Position numbers and translations under genes: made by a program
Assembly: GCA_021292105.1 (NCBI GenBank)
Contig: CM037869.1
Location: forward strand, 31,356,008-31,420,007
Length of the DNA: 64,000 nucleotides
From: Anadara kagoshimensis
Lineage: Eukaryota > Mollusca > Bivalvia > Arcoida > Arcidae
Reading direction: 5' to 3'
Shown: positions 47,602 through 61,100 of the stretch, one piece after another
Layout of the letters: each line of letters begins with the position of its first letter
Numbering within the stretch: the stretch's first letter is position 1
Notes under the pieces: generated by a model
Told to the model about the DNA's origin: nothing
Databases searched by the model: none
Seen by the model: only the letters and a program-made list of their open reading frames with translations

Positions 47602-48039
47602 ATGGTGGGATCAACGTACATATCGAATCCAGAGGCGTGGAAGGAATTTTATCACAAAATGACCACGGGAACACTGAAAACGGATAAATATAAAGGTCAT
47701 CAAGTGGGAGGCGGCATAAGTGGAATGTATTCCAATAAACCCTATATGATACCAATTAAACTTCATACTGCTGAAAATAAAAGTAAAGAAACAGTGAAAG
47801 AAATAACACCAACTGCTGCCGACGAAGCTAGGGCACAATCGGAATTCAATGATGCAGTCAAAAATGACGCGCCTAGAGTTCCTATAAAAGGCAAGAAACG
47901 TAAACGTAAAGTCAGTTCTAAGAAAACCACCAAGAGAGAAACATCTCAGAAGAAAAAGAAAGCTGTAAAACGCAAACAGACGAAGAAGGTCAGAAGAGAA
48001 AATCCACCTCCGATTCAAACAACATTTTCAAGAAATTAA
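47602..48039 (+). pseudogene. Polinton C small basic virion-type protein (fossil)
   Basis: The N-terminal half has a conserved-looking YISNPEAWKEFYHKM and a Gly-rich loop. The C-terminal half is a Lys/Arg-rich tail like DNA-condensing core proteins. It sits between the capsid genes. No firm homology. Confidence 0.45.
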
Positions 48040-48042
48040 AAT

Positions 48043-49370
48043 ATGGCATTTCTTAGTGACTCTATTAAGGAGATTGGGCAACCGGACGTTTTATCTTTAT
48101 TTACTGCACCGCCTAACCAAGTAGCTATCGAGAAAATATATTACAACGAATGCAGACCGGTGTCCTCCTTCAGTTCGGAGAACGCTCCAGTTGAAATTAC
48201 GGTACCAGGCGATGGCAATTCGTATATCGATCTACGTAGAAGTCGACTCTACATGAAATGCAAGGTCGTGAAATCCGACGGCAGTGCTTTGTCACCCCAA
48301 GAGGCAACCGGCATCATAAACATGCCTTTGCAACCATATGGAATCAGATCGACGTGTTTATGAATAACAAATCGGTATCTCTCAACACCAGTCACTACCC
48401 TTGGAAAGCGTATTTGAAACAGATACTTTCTAACGGATACGACGTGGCCGATTCCCAGTTACAGTCACAACTGTTTTACTTGGACGACCCCAATTTAGAC
48501 GACACAGATCCGTTCAATGGTAGTAATGGAGGTTTAACTTCGAGATATGGATTTACACAGCAATCGAGAGAGTTTGACCTAGAGGGACCATTATACGAAG
48601 ACGTTTTTCGTCTGAACAAATACCTGCTAAATGGCGTCAATTTGCATTTGAAATTCTACAGAAACAGAGCCCCATTCGTCGTGATGAGTGGTGAGACAAG
48701 TCCCAATTACAAGTTGGTGATTTTGGATATGATATTCAAGGCATGCATGGTCAAGGTGGACAGTGGTATACTCATCAACCATGCACAGATTTTGAAAGAT
48801 TACACAGCCAAATATACATTTACTAGAACAGAAATAAAAATGCAGACCGTGCCGACGGGATCGGGAGCTTTTATATGGCAGAACGTATGGACAAACAATC
48901 TTCCTTCTAAAGCGTTCTTCATGTTCGTGAAACAATCGGCAGTCAACGGTGATTATACTAAAAATCCATTTAACTTCCTCAATGTGGCTTCAGAGGTCGC
49001 TCTTTACGTCAATGGCGAAAGCATTCCAGCCAGTCCTATGAAAATAGACGTGGGAAACAATAGAAACTATGTGACTCCTTACGTTAACCTTTTTGAAGTC
49101 GCAGAATATTGGAATAAAGACGCCGGTCTTCAAATCACCAGAGAAAGCTTCGGTAAAGGATTTGCGATATTTGGTTTCTGTTTATCTCCTTGCGACCTAG
49201 GAGAAGAGTATATAAACCTTGTAAAACAAGGCAATGTTAGATTCGAAGTGAAGTTTGACACAACCACAACAGAAACACTGAACTGCATAGCATATGCTGA
49301 ATTTCCGGCCTTAATTGAAATTGATCACACTAGGGACATTAAATTCACACAACAATTGCAATGTGTACTT
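48043..49370 (+). pseudogene. Polinton C major capsid protein (fossil)
   Basis: Double-jelly-roll-type capsid by its context and segments (ENAPVEITVPGDG, SRLYMKCK, GPLYEDVFRLNKYLLNGV, LGEEYINLVKQGN). The C-terminal end closely matches the fragment in Polinton B. Broken. Confidence 0.7.
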
Positions 49371-49754
49371 CGAGAAAACAAATGTTTATCAGTTCTAGTG
49401 AATGGTGTATATTCTCCCGACACCTTACCAGAGAAAGTCACTTCTTATCCCAGTGCTTATATTTGTAACACAGACTATTCTTATTTACCTGGCAGACACT
49501 GGGTCGTCTTTTGGTTTAAAAGTAAAGATTATGGCGAGTTTTACGACAGTTTTGGCCAAACTCCGAAACATTACAAGATCGAATTTGAACAGTTTTTACA
49601 ACGAAATGTTGTCTCATATGTATATAATAATATACCCTTGCAAAATGAGCGCGCAACTGTTTGTGGATATCATGTATTGTATTTTTTGTTGATGAAATGT
49701 TTTGGTTTGAATATGAAAGACATGACAGATTTTTTAAAAATTAACTTCTCCTGA
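49371..49754 (+). pseudogene. Polinton C adenain-like maturation protease (fossil)
   Basis: YLPGRHWVVFWF holds the catalytic-type His, EFYDSFG the acidic residue, and ERATVCGYH the Cys of adenovirus/Ulp1-type cysteine proteases that trim capsid precursors. It lies directly downstream of the capsid region. A polyadenylation signal (aataaa) follows near 49852. Confidence 0.7.
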
Positions 49755-49973
49755 TCAATACGTTTACCAATATGTATCGAGTATTTTGATTGTGTATAAG
49801 TCTTAGATATATTTGTATTTTGTATATAACATTCCTTTTAACGTATTTTAAATAAAATGATTGGTATTGATAGTACTATTGTTTGTAATGTTTGTTATGA
49901 CAATTGATATTTACAAAGCATATAAATATCAAAATATGGTATTAGAATTTTCATTATTGAAAATTCTTTCAAC

Positions 49974-50624
49974 ATGTCAACACAAGATTGGTGGACAAAC
50001 AGATCATTATTGCCGTTTGAAAGTCCAACTACTATACTGCTGAGTGGTCCAACTATGTCGGGAAAAACTAGCCTTACATACGATATTTTAAAAAATGCAA
50101 GTGGAATGTTCAAAGAACCTCCCACAAAAGTTGTTATAGCTTACGGTCATCATCAGCCTCTCTTTGAAGAAATGGAACAGAACATAGATAACTTGATGAC
50201 TCACCAAGGGTTACCAACGCGAGAAGACCTTGATCAATGGAGCGAATCTTCAGCTCACACAGTCTTGGTTCTTGATGATCTGATTAACAAAGTAGTGCAG
50301 TCTGAAGATGCTTTATTTCTATTTTGCGTCGCTGCTCATCACAAGAATATTACAGTAATGCTATTAACGCAGAATCTGTATATGCCCGGAAAATATGCCA
50401 GGACTATCTCTCTTAATTGTCAGTACATAATACTCTTTAGAAACGTGAGAGATGCTAGGCAAATTAAAATCTTTGGAAGTCAAGTCTATCCGGGTAAAAC
50501 CAAATACTTTAGTCAGGCTTATCAAATGGCAACATCTAAACCTTATGGCTACTTGCTAGTTGATATGACGAATTCAACAGATGAAAATTACAGACTTCGC
50601 ACATATTACCTGGACAGGATGTAA
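49974..50624 (+). pseudogene. Polinton C packaging ATPase (looks whole)
   Basis: The 216-aa HerA/FtsK-type ATPase has a Walker A of LLSGPTMSGKTSL near residue 24, Walker B TVLVLDDL near 100 and a sensor-like VMLLTQN. It would package genome DNA into capsids. Length and motifs are as expected for the family. Confidence 0.8.
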
Positions 50625-50676
50625 GTGTGTTTGTGGAAAAAGTATAAAATGACAATCCGCCAGGTTAGCGTTTCAT

Positions 50677-51591
50677 TTGAAAACCATGAACCGTAGGGTA
50701 AAGACGCATTGGTCTTTTCTGGAACTGTTACATTCCACTTCTGATAAACAGAGAAAGGCTATCATAAACACAATAACAAAGGCTCAGTTAGACATTTTGT
50801 GTGAAATAGTGTTAAATTTTTATAGAGGAACGTTTGATTTAAACCAGTACCAGATTAAAAAAGTTTTGCCTTATCGTCGGTTTATAGAAACATTCATTTC
50901 CAAAACCGTGGGTAAGCGAGTCAAACAAAGGGCACTTATAAGAAATCAACGCATAATCCCAACTATTTTATTACCATTACTGAAACTGAAGAGAAATGGC
51001 GGAGGAGATGATGCTGATACCAAAAGCGAAATATCAGAAGATGTTACGGATGAATCAGAATCAGACAACGATGACGGATCAAGTAAAAAATACGCAGAAT
51101 TACGTACCATCGACGACTTTGAAAGCAGATGAAAGTGCACAAGACGCCGATGAAAGTGCACAAGACGCGATGAAAGTGCACAAGACGCCGAAGATAGTTT
51201 TTCGCTAGAATTAAAGAGCCTCCTTAAAACAGTTATACCAAAAAAAATTATCGCAAAAGCTCAAGGGCTTTTAGAATTTTTGACAAAACAGGGTAAACAC
51301 GTTATAACCTGGAATGATCTCGGTGAGGTTATTATAAATGGCAAAATTCTAAAAGACTCACATATTTTAGATCTCATTCGTTGTACGGTGGTGAGTCATT
51401 GCGTCAAAATTCCCAAGGGTTACGAATCATTTCTTGAAGCTTTAAAGACTATACACACGCCAGTGTCATTCTTATACCGCCGAGATACTTCACAAAAAGG
51501 CCGTGGGTACGTTGTGAAGAGAAAAACTAATGGAGCTCCGCCTGGATATGAACCAAAAACAACAAAAAGACCAAAGTGGATAAAATATTAA
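50677..51591 (+). pseudogene. Polinton C small helical and DNA-binding-type proteins (fossil)
   Basis: A TATA box (agtataaaat) lies near 50648. The first part (THWSFLELLHSTSDKQRKA, LDILCEIVLNF) recurs in Polinton B. The second part (VITWNDLGEVIINGK, ILDLIRCTV) is another Polinton protein of unknown role. Between them is an acidic stretch and a short tandem repeat (gatgaaagtgcacaagacgc, three copies, 51128-51188). Broken. Confidence 0.5.
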
Positions 51592-51744
51592 TATTTATGT
51601 ATAAAAACATGTATATATGTATCTAGAATATGCACAATAAAGAAGAAACATCCATTTATTTTTGTTAATTGTATATACACAATAATAGTTCTATAACAAC
51701 ACACAAATTAGGTATATCTCACACTACCAGTTATATCCAAATGA
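51592..51744. terminator. Convergent 3' ends, plus-strand poly(A) signal
   Basis: cacaataaagaa at about 51632-51643 serves the plus-strand genes. PolB on the opposite strand ends 100 bp further on. Confidence 0.4.
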
Positions 51745-54700
51745 TTAGAAGCCATAAGGAAGTGTAGTTAGGATGTCCTTTTGGATTACTCTTTTAGTAT
51801 AGACTACTTTGTACTTTTTTGTTTCTCTCCTATTGAAAATAATACGCTTTGATTTGTCCCTACATATTTTGTTGGGGTTTATTAATGCTATAGACCGCTC
51901 ATCATTTCTTTTATTTTCAGTCAGTCGATTTGAGACGTCATAAGGTGATTCTATCAAATCTAGGAGAGAATCAAAATTTAATTTTTTACCATTAGTGTAA
52001 TTCAATGAAAACCCTCTTATTTTACAACATTGTTTTCCCTTGTGCGTTTTGTATGCGTATTGTTTTGGACCCGCAGCACAAAAAAATGTGATGTGGTCGT
52101 CCGCATCAAGTTCAGAGGTGAGATCGCCCAAGAAATCCCCGAGTGGAGGTTCAGGGTCGCCGGGGTTACTGATGTAAATGACGCTGTCAGTATCGTGGTA
52201 CAAAACCCGTTCTTTTAAACTGTCCATAACGTCATACAGTTTAAGTCGGGCTTGACATAGTAAAAGTTGCTATAAACACGTTATTTTGATAGCTTTCCTC
52301 TATGAAATCACTTTGTTGATTGTAAGTGATCTGTATGATGTCTTTTGTGACAATAAAGAAATCTTTGACATTTCTCTTGGGGTCACTGATACATTTAAAA
52401 AATTTATCGGCTTCGGTCTCGTGGAAATACTCGGTCTGAGGCATGTTTAAATTCTGACCCCATTTCCCCCACATACTGTTTAGCATGAGTTTGGCCAGAG
52501 ACCTCAGGGCTTTGTTTTGATTAATGCTCTCTCGGTCCAGTTGTATACCTTCTCTTTCCAAATACAACCTTATATACTCTAGCTTGTCCTTTTCTGTTTT
52601 AACCCAAGCGGGCCAATCCGAACTTTGCTGTTTATACGCAGAAATAGATTGACGTAATCTGTAAAAAGACCGGCATCTCCAGTTGTTGAATTTAACTGTG
52701 TTGTTTCCGGCCAGTGGTATATTTCATACATTTTAATGACTTTATAGCCCTTGTCCACAGCCTTTAATATTTCGGACTACACCAGGTGCCTAATAACATA
52801 CGATCGGAATCGCTGCATTTGCAGGGTTTTTGAGACTGTTTTTCTGCACAGGTTCTGCATAGTGGAAAGGTTAACTTCCCATTACATTTTACGGGTAGGA
52901 CTGGTAAGAACAAGCGTCTTGGTGGTAAAACTTTACACTTTACTATTCCAAAAATGTCGTTCAAATTGATTTTATCCAAACATGACGTAATGATTTCGGC
53001 ATGGCCCACTGGCATTTTTGCGTACTTATTAATAAAACTATAAAGTGAGGTGAAGTCCAGGAAGTTAATCTTTTGATTGCCATGGACTTTTTCTTTCAAT
53101 TTTATAGCATTTGTCCTTCCACCAAAGAAACTGTCTCTAGGATCCAGTCGAGGCTGTATGTCTAAAGAGTCAACAAATTCGCGAGCTATAGGTTTTTCTC
53201 TCAAAAGATGAGTAAATTCATGCTCCCAAATATACACGAGATTCATGCCGGTAGATTTAATGTACTCTTGCTTTTTCAAAGTCATGGCATAGAGTTCTTC
53301 TAACGATTGTTTGGTTCTGGGTATTTTGGTCGTGTGACGATTTTTAGGGTAACACTTTTTACATCCATGCCAAAGGCAACCGTAAAACTCGTATGCCGTA
53401 TTTGTTGCTGCACAGAAGCCATCTAAACGGTATTTAGTATTCGGTAGACGGTACTCTCCTAGATTGTTACCATGTTGAATGAAAATTGGGAATCCCAATT
53501 TCCTATTCTTTTCGGTCTCCCATTCTAGCCATTGAATAGAGACTTTTGAAAACTGATCAGTTACATACCCATTGGATGGAATTTGTGCAATGGGTGACTT
53601 GACAAACTGTTTTTCTTCTATCACGCAATCACTCGCTTGTAATTGTTCACCAGACAGCCATTCGTCATTGAACTTGACCAACAATTCACCATCTAACTTT
53701 TGGGCAGGCAACCATTCACTTACGTTGGTGTCGTTGCGGACTTTGACTTTCCAGGTTTCTTTCAGAAACTTGGTCCTGTACACTTTCGAGCATACGGCTG
53801 CAATGGTTATCTCATTAAACGGGTCTATGGCATTTTTGCGGACAGTTGTTGGCTCTAAATTTTCGTCTAAAGTCTCTTCTTTCTTACCCGTAATGTTTAA
53901 AAGCAACTCTCTAAATCGGAGGCAAGCCCTTCTTAAAATGTCGACGTCAGACCTACAGTAAGCAACAATTTCTTTGTCAAAATCAAAAACTGCGCCTTGG
54001 TTTAATTTTTCATTATTCCAACTATAAAATTTAGTACGGCCATCGACTGACATAGTATCGGCTCCATAAAATTGGGGTTCTGGGTATGGTCCAACATATT
54101 GTGCGTTGGTTTTAGTGTTAAAAAAGTGTGGAAAATATCCTTTTTGCAATTCAGTTAATCCAAAAGCTGAAGGTAACTGTGACAGGGGCATGGGCAAAAA
54201 ATTAAGACTGTCGATGACTCTGATGTCTAGACCCCTGGCAACATGCATATAATTAATTTTGCTACCGGCAAAAATAATAGAATCGGGTCTGATAGATTGG
54301 TCAATTAAATATTCTAACAAAAAATATCCGTCAAAAGCTCTCATATTGTGGGCCAAAACAGTAAAATGTTTGTGTGCTTTCGCAAAAAGCCAATGCCCAA
54401 AATCATTGACACAATTGTCCCCCTTGAAAACATTTTCCCTGAAACCACAAGTGTCCAGACACGGAGGTGTGTCATACATGTTGTCATTCTTGATAAATGT
54501 GTTACATTGATTACACCGCGTACCACAAGAATCACATTTTGAACCCTGTAAAAGCGGTTCATCCATGCATTCCAAACAACATTTTTGGGCAATTATTAAA
54601 TTGGCTCGGTGTTGATATTTACCACACGTAGCATGATTACAATTCTTACACAAAGTACAAACATTGCATAAAGCATTATTTTTACAATGTTTACAGTTTT

Positions 54701-55718
54701 CAATTTTAGCAGGCTCATACCCATCTTTACATTGCCAAATTTCATTCTGGGTTGTCTCAATGTCAAAGAAAATAAATTTGCCTTTACTTTCTTTGGCATC
54801 AAGTGCCCTTATATAGCACAGGTGACCTTCAGGGACCATTTGCTGACATGATTTACATTCCCAATAGTCACAAACGTGATCTTCTTTTCTACGTTTTGTC
54901 AACTCAACCACTTTTTTACATTGCGTACACTTCCAGTACAGTTCGCATTGAGACGTAGGTGGGCGGTTTCTTCGGGTTTTTTTCTCCATGTGCCTCTCAA
55001 AACAAGCAACTGAACGACACGTCATTTGGCAAAAGCGACAGCTCACTTGGTCATCATTCAGTATACAGTCTCCTGTATTGCACACAAAGCATGCCTTTTC
55101 ACAACGATGTTTCTGTCTATATGGCTTCAAACACGTTTCACAAAATTTTGACTCTCCAAAAAATCCACATACGTTAGCAATTGTATGGTAGTGTCTACAT
55201 TCGCCATTTTCCACTAGATATAAATAAATTCTCGGTTTCTGACTTCCCTCGGGTGGTACTCTTATAAACTTATTACTTAGACGTGAACTCACCACTAACA
55301 CATCGATCCCGAAATGCTCTTCGAATGGTGGTATGTCATTTATGCTCAGATACTGAAACACTGAGGCACCAATTTCGATACATAGTTTGTAAGCTAGCTC
55401 ACTTTGTCGGTATGACATTGATTTTTTAAGTAACATATCATAATACCATTTTGGACAGGCTTTGTACTTCAAAACTTTGTCCTCTATTGATAAACCTGCG
55501 TCTGCTGTCGTCATTTCATTCCACAATTTTGAATTCATTTTGTTTGTTTTCAGCACACCCATCAGAATTGCCCTGGACAAACATAAATTATCCGTATTTG
55601 CAATTTCAATGATGGACTTTTTCCGAACAAGCGAATTATTTGAACCAAACAAGTCTGTGATTGGTATTGATCGGCCGCCCCCTTTTGGGAGCTCCATTGT
55701 CCCAATGTCAATCGCCAT
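51745..55718 (-). pseudogene. Polinton C protein-primed family-B DNA polymerase (fossil)
   Basis: From the N-terminus: Cys/His-rich finger region (CETCLKPYRQKHRCEKACFVC), Exo I FFDIETT, Exo II AHNMRAFDGYFLLEYL, Exo III YCRSDVDILRR, a nuclease-like insert (YGCLWHGCKKCYP), motif A DFTSLYSFINK, motif B KLMLNSMWGKWG and motif C YHDTDSVIY. All catalytic-type motifs are recognisable. The enzyme would replicate the linear element by protein priming. Broken. Confidence 0.85.
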
Positions 55719-55914
55719 TTCTTTTTAGTGTTAGATTTTCGTGCGAGTTTAACACATTTTCAATATATTCCATGACTTTGTCACCCGAAAGTTCGTCAAT
55801 TTTTTGCAATGGTATCACTATACTTGACGTTAGATCGGGATGTTTAACGATTATACGGCATAAATCGTTGCCTTCAAGTCCAGATTTAACTTCAGACAAC
55901 AGCTCATCAAACAT
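55708..55914 (-). pseudogene. Polinton C small protein upstream of PolB (fossil)
   Basis: 68 aa, just upstream of PolB and overlapping it by 11 bp in another frame. It has an acidic, helical look (FDELLSEVKSGLE, DKVMEYIENVLNS). No known family. Confidence 0.4.
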
Positions 55915-55948
55915 TGTCTGTAACTCATTATGAATGTCTGATAGCTTT

Positions 55949-56518
55949 TCATCTTGTTGCGTTGTCTGAATTAAACTGCACTTTGTAATGTCTGTCTATG
56001 ACGGCATTCTTGAACGTCTTCTCGCTTACTTTCTTGATTGTATAGGCGATATTCACATCGCCCGACCCCTTTTGATTTACATTGCTAGGTCCTGGGACTG
56101 GTGAAAACGTTTCATCTTGTGAAACAGGCGATTCTTGTCGCTTTCTCTTTTTGGGTGATGAAGGGCCGTCGTCTATGTCGTGACATGTTTCGTGCTCGTT
56201 CAATGACTGTTCATCTTTAAACATTGCCTTACACCAGAAACACATAACAGACGGTTCGTCTTCCATTTCGTGACTTTGCTCGTGCTCCGCTAAACTATTG
56301 GAATCATTAAATGTTTGTAGACACCAAAAACAAGTAAGTGGATGCTTTGATCGTCGATGATTGTTCAAAAGATGTACGGTCATAAAACTTTCTGTACATG
56401 ATTCACATCGCTGTTCTAAATGTCCACCCAATTCCATAAAATCCAAATGAAATTGTTCGTGGTCTCTGAGCTCAGGCAGTGAAGATTGTTCACATCCGCA
56501 ATACTGACAGTTATACAT
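55949..56518 (-). pseudogene. Polinton C C2H2 zinc-finger protein (looks whole)
   Basis: 189 aa with four C2H2-type motifs (CQYCGCEQ...H...H, CESCTESF...H, CFWCLQTF...H...H, CFWCKAMF...H...H) followed by a KKRKRQE nuclear-localisation-like stretch. The first finger resembles the tandem exon of Polinton B (LPEL.DHE..H). Confidence 0.7.
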
Positions 56519-56519
56519 C

Positions 56520-57200
56520 TACAATAGTAAAAATAATAATAATAAAAACAATTCGAAACATAAATATATATATATATATATATATACAAATGTATATATT
56601 ATATATTTCATAGCATTTGATATGTGTTGTTAGAAAAACTCCGTGACATACCGTTTTTGAGGCGACAACTTGTAGAACCTCTGATCATATATCTATAACA
56701 GCAATTTGTAGTACTCCGAGACTGCCTAAGGTTTTGTACAAACTGTGGTCGTAATTCAAATCTTTATGAATTATACGTTTTTCAGTTCTTGTGTGTCGTA
56801 TGTAACCAATCAAGACTTGTTTTTACGTATTTATCCAATGGTTAATTTTGTTTTGAACATCTATTCAAATTGGATCCAATCGGATAAGTGTGCACCAGTC
56901 TCTCTCTGATTCAGCTTTGTGTCTAAGGTCAAATAGTCGGGTCATTCTATACTCAATTTTTTTTCAAATCATCAATCTCAATCTTGATTGGTCCATTGAC
57001 GTAACCATGGAAAACTTGTAAAGTTGGATCTCAGGACTCGAGACAAAAATCGGTTGTTTGCGTTAGTCACAAATTGCGACTTTTGAATAGTGTTTAAACA
57101 ACGTTGTCTGTACATTTTATAGGCTATCGCTTTTATATTTATATTGCTCTTCGTTTTCCGACGAAGAATTCATAGTACCCCGGTTGTCTCCATGAACTGA
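56520..57200. other. AT-rich spacer, possible Polinton C right flank
   Basis: (TA)n at 56563-56586, otherwise no gene. I looked for the inverse of the left terminal array and did not find it. Confidence 0.4.
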
Positions 57201-57210
57201 TCACTGCTAT

Positions 57211-57350
57211 CCTAGAAAGAATCTTGACTGTGACGTAAAACACCAATGTGAAATAATCTTGACTGTGACGTAAAACACCATTACATGTGAAATAATCTTG
57301 ACTATGACGTAAAACACCAATGTGAAATAATCTTGACTGTGACGTAAAAT
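57211..57350. repeat. Short tandem array (target of the transposon at 57351)
   Basis: Four copies of a 34-40 bp unit, aatcttgactgtgacgtaaa(a)caccaatgtgaaat, one with a 6-base insertion (ttacat). The last copy is interrupted by the transposon and its remainder continues at 62114. Confidence 0.8.
57347..57350. repeat. 4-bp target duplication (left)
   Basis: aaat; partner at 62114-62117. Confidence 0.6.
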
Positions 57351-57379
57351 CGTGGGGTTAATGCCACAACCTCGTATCT

Positions 57380-58172
57380 AAAATCTTATGAAAATTGAGT
57401 TTTTATGTTTAATTGATGACATTAAGCATATTTAATATTACAGCAATTTTTCACTGCTGAAAATTGGTCCATTATTTTTTTATTGATAAAAACATCAATC
57501 AGTTATCGGCATAATGTTGTTTTGTTATTGACATCAAACAAGCAAACAATGATGCTATGTTATTTTATAACTGTATGATTATTTAAATGACATATTTGTA
57601 TGCCTTAACCAAGTATCGCTTGGTATTATGTTAGGACTCAAAGCAATCAGCTGTACAGGAATTTGTAAACACTATAACTATGTATCTGCAGATAAGATTT
57701 TATTGTATATACAAATGTGAATATAATCATGTACCAATTAGTATCACTAAACTGTTAGTAGGTGATAATCTGTTACAGCTGTTTAAAATCAAGTATCAGG
57801 TTGATGACAAGAGACTGTATAAGCAATTAACTTTTGGAACATGGTTTTGACTTAACTGTAATCATTGTTAGATAGAGTCACAAGTTTGTATAGTATACAC
57901 CACAATACTGTTAATTATTGAATTCATTTTACATTTTAGATATATTTCATAAAACATATTGTACTGGTCAGAAAAAGTAAGTATAATTATAATTTATTAC
58001 AAATAATCATAATAACAGTAAAATGATTTTTAGAATAATAGTAATTTATTTTCATTTCATGATATACTGGTATTTGTATAAAGTAAATGCCAAATATACT
58101 TATGAATAACAAAACTTTTATAATAAATATTACATTTAAGCTTTAATGTTTTTTTATTATTACTTTTAGAAA
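57380..58172. other. Transposon 5' non-coding region
   Basis: AT-rich, no gene. It ends with an acceptor-like tattacttttag just before the ATG at 58173, so an intron in the leader is likely. Confidence 0.45.
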
Positions 58173-61100
58173 ATGTGCGATTTAGAAGATATAAATTGGT
58201 CGAGTGATGAATGGTCTGATGAAGAAAAAATAAGGAAGAAAAACTTAATATATTCAGCAAATAAAATAAAACAGAAGTATGGTCTCATTAAAAAAATGAA
58301 AATGTCAACACCAAAAAGGAATGAAAAGCGTTTTGATAAAGATGAAGATTTTAGCAGCAGTGATGACATGCCTCTGAGTAAAGTAAAAGAGTTGCTTAAT
58401 AGTAAAGGAACAGAATACAATGAAAATTCCGACTCAGACGACATGGAGTCAAATATAGACAGCGAGGACTCCTATAGACCAAGGAAAAAAGACCTCAATT
58501 CCTCAGAGTGAATACTCCCTAATTGAAAGTGACAAAGAAGAAACTGTGGATCAAGGAATTCAAAGAAGTGAAAGGGAAAATTTAAAGTTGGCAACAGCTA
58601 TCAGTCTGAAGGAGGCTGCTAATAACTTTAAAGTAACTAAAGAACACCACGTAAGACTTGATAGTCTTTTAGAGGCAAATGGGATGCAAAGGAAGCCTAT
58701 TAAAGGTGATGGAAATTGTTTTTTTCAAGCAGCAGCTATGCATTTGAATATTGATGCTTATGAATTAAGACAACAGCTGTGTGATTTTATGATGGACAAT
58801 GTACTTTTTTGTACCTGATCAAGATTGCACTGGAAATTTGTCCTTTGAAGAAGATCTTTTTTATATTGACTACAGTACAGCAATTTCCAAGCTAAGAGAA
58901 AAAGGATGTTGGTCTACCAATTCTGGGGATTTCCTCCCCAATGTGCTTGCAGAATGGAGTGGTCAAACTGTTCGGATATTTTCAAGCTCTCCCATGCAAC
59001 CGATTATAGATTTACCACCAATAACCTCCAGTGATATGTTAAAACCACCAATTTGTTTAGCATACATAATCCCAGAAGGGATTCCAGAACATTATGATGG
59101 GTGTGTACACATATCTGAAACACAACAGATACTTTCAAAGAAAATTGAAACTCATGACACTGTTAATCAAAGTACGGAAACACTAGAGCCAGTATTACCT
59201 TCAAATTCAACACCAAGTTCAGAGTTTACAGACGTTCATGATATACAAGATACATCTCAAACAACTGTAGAAAATATTAAAAATGCTACAAGTGAGTTGC
59301 AAAATTCTCCGCATATGACTCCAAAGAAAGTTGGACGACCAACAGGATCAAAGACAAAAAAAGCCAAAAATGTGCTAACTCCTGTAAAAAACAAATTGGT
59401 TAGAAAAAAAAGAGCAACCCCAGAAAATTGGAAGAAAAACATAAGAAAAAGGAAAAGAGCACTTGGTCAAGAATATGTAACACAAAGAGGAAAGAAAGTA
59501 GAAGAAAGAAAAATAAAAGCAGTGGATTGCAGTAAATGTAAACAAAAATGTTCTGAAAAAATCAATGAAAATCAAAGGATAGAAGTTTTTAATGCATTTT
59601 GGGCACTTGGGTCTTATGAGCGACAAAAAGATTTCGTTATTTCAAAAGTACAGCAGAAACAAACGCGGACTTATTTAGACAATGAAGGCCAGCCAGTGAA
59701 AAAAACCAGAAACTATTACCGTATGTATAATTTAAATGTTGGTGATAGTAACATACCTGTGTGTAAAACATTCTTTTTGAATACTTTAAGCATTGGGGAA
59801 GCATTTGTTGGCCATGCCTTACAAAATCAAAGTGGGGGGACATTTAGTGGAAGTGACAAAAGAGGAAAACATAAGCCACACAATAAGACAAAAGATAGAG
59901 CCATGGCTTTGGTAAGAAAACACATCGAGTCGTTTCCTGCTGTAGAAGGACATTATTGCAGGAAAGATTCACAAAGGCATTTCCTTGGATCGGATTTAAA
60001 CATTACAAAAATGTACCAACTCTATCTTACAAAATACAAGGATAATGTGAGGGAAGACGAATTAGTTAGCCAGGCAATATATAGAAAAACTTTCAATGAG
60101 GAATATAATTTTTCATTCCATTTGCCAAAAAAAGATCAGTGCAATGTCTGTGTTGTTTATCATAGAGCTAAAGCTAATGGCAATGTAACTGAAGAGATGG
60201 CAGAACATTTCAATCAACACCAACAAAATAAAACAAGAGCAAGAGAAGAAAAACAGAAAGACAAAGATATAGCAAAAAATTCTAATGAAACGTTTGTATG
60301 TACATTTGACCTTTCAGGCTGTGCTTTCGACCCCATGCTCTCTTGTGAATCAAATGTACTACAATAGAAAATTAAGTTGTTATAACTTGTCCATCTTTAA
60401 CCTTTCAAATAAAAGTGCCACATGTTATTTATGGCCCGAGGTTGAGGCAAAGCGAGGATCATGTGAAATTGCAACATGCCTGTACCTTCATCTCCTATCA
60501 TTGCCAAGTACCATTAAACATGCTATATTCTATTCTGACAACTGTACCGGACAAAATAGGAACCAGTTCATAGCTACCAGCTTAATGCATGCTGTCACAT
60601 TTTTGCCAAACATAGATGTTATTGACCACAAATTCCTGGAACAAGGACATACACAGATGGAGTGTGACAGTATGCACTCAGCTATCGAGTTTGCAAAGAA
60701 AAAAACGGAAGTGTATGTCCCAAATGAATGGGCCACAATCATAAGAATGGCAAGAAGAAAAAAATCCATATTTGGTGGTGCCATTAAAGCATCAAGATAT
60801 TTGGGATTTCAAGAAAGTGCAAGCTAACTGCATGAAGTATAGCAAGTTTGATACAAATGGCTTGAAAATAAATTGGATGAAAATGAAATGGCTCCGATTT
60901 ATGAAGGATGATATGGATGTAATACAGTTTAAATATGCGTTTGATGAAGAATTTAAAAAGATGAAGGTTTCAGCAACAGGGAAAAGAGGTCGTCCTGGGG
61001 AACGAACAAAAGACCTTCCACGATTATACAGCAAGCGCCAAGCCATATCTGCGGCCAAAAAGAAAGATTTGATGAGCATGTGTACAGCCAATATCATTCC

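Larger units (their letters stand above)
44540..56520. mobile_element. Polinton C (fossil, nearly complete gene set)
   Basis: The left end has a tandem array of 'ggggacaaagggtct' units. Plus-strand genes: PC4-like protein, integrase, minor capsid, basic protein, major capsid, protease, ATPase and small proteins. Minus-strand genes: PolB, a small protein and a C2H2 protein. The two sets converge near 51.6 kb. Several genes have their own TATA box and poly(A) signal. It is broken in about half a dozen places. The right terminal repeat was not found, so the right end may be truncated or beyond 56.5 kb. Confidence 0.85.

Noticed and set aside
47611-48018. Minus-strand frame opposite the basic Polinton protein
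   Set aside because: It mirrors a Lys-rich gene, giving a Phe/Leu-rich artefact.
53572-53961. Plus-strand open frames across the PolB region
   Set aside because: They are shadows of the minus-strand polymerase. No motif or regulatory support.
56520-57200. Right terminal repeat of Polinton C
   Set aside because: I compared this stretch with the left terminal array and saw no inverse copy of the acaaaggg units; only a generic 'accaatca' resemblance.
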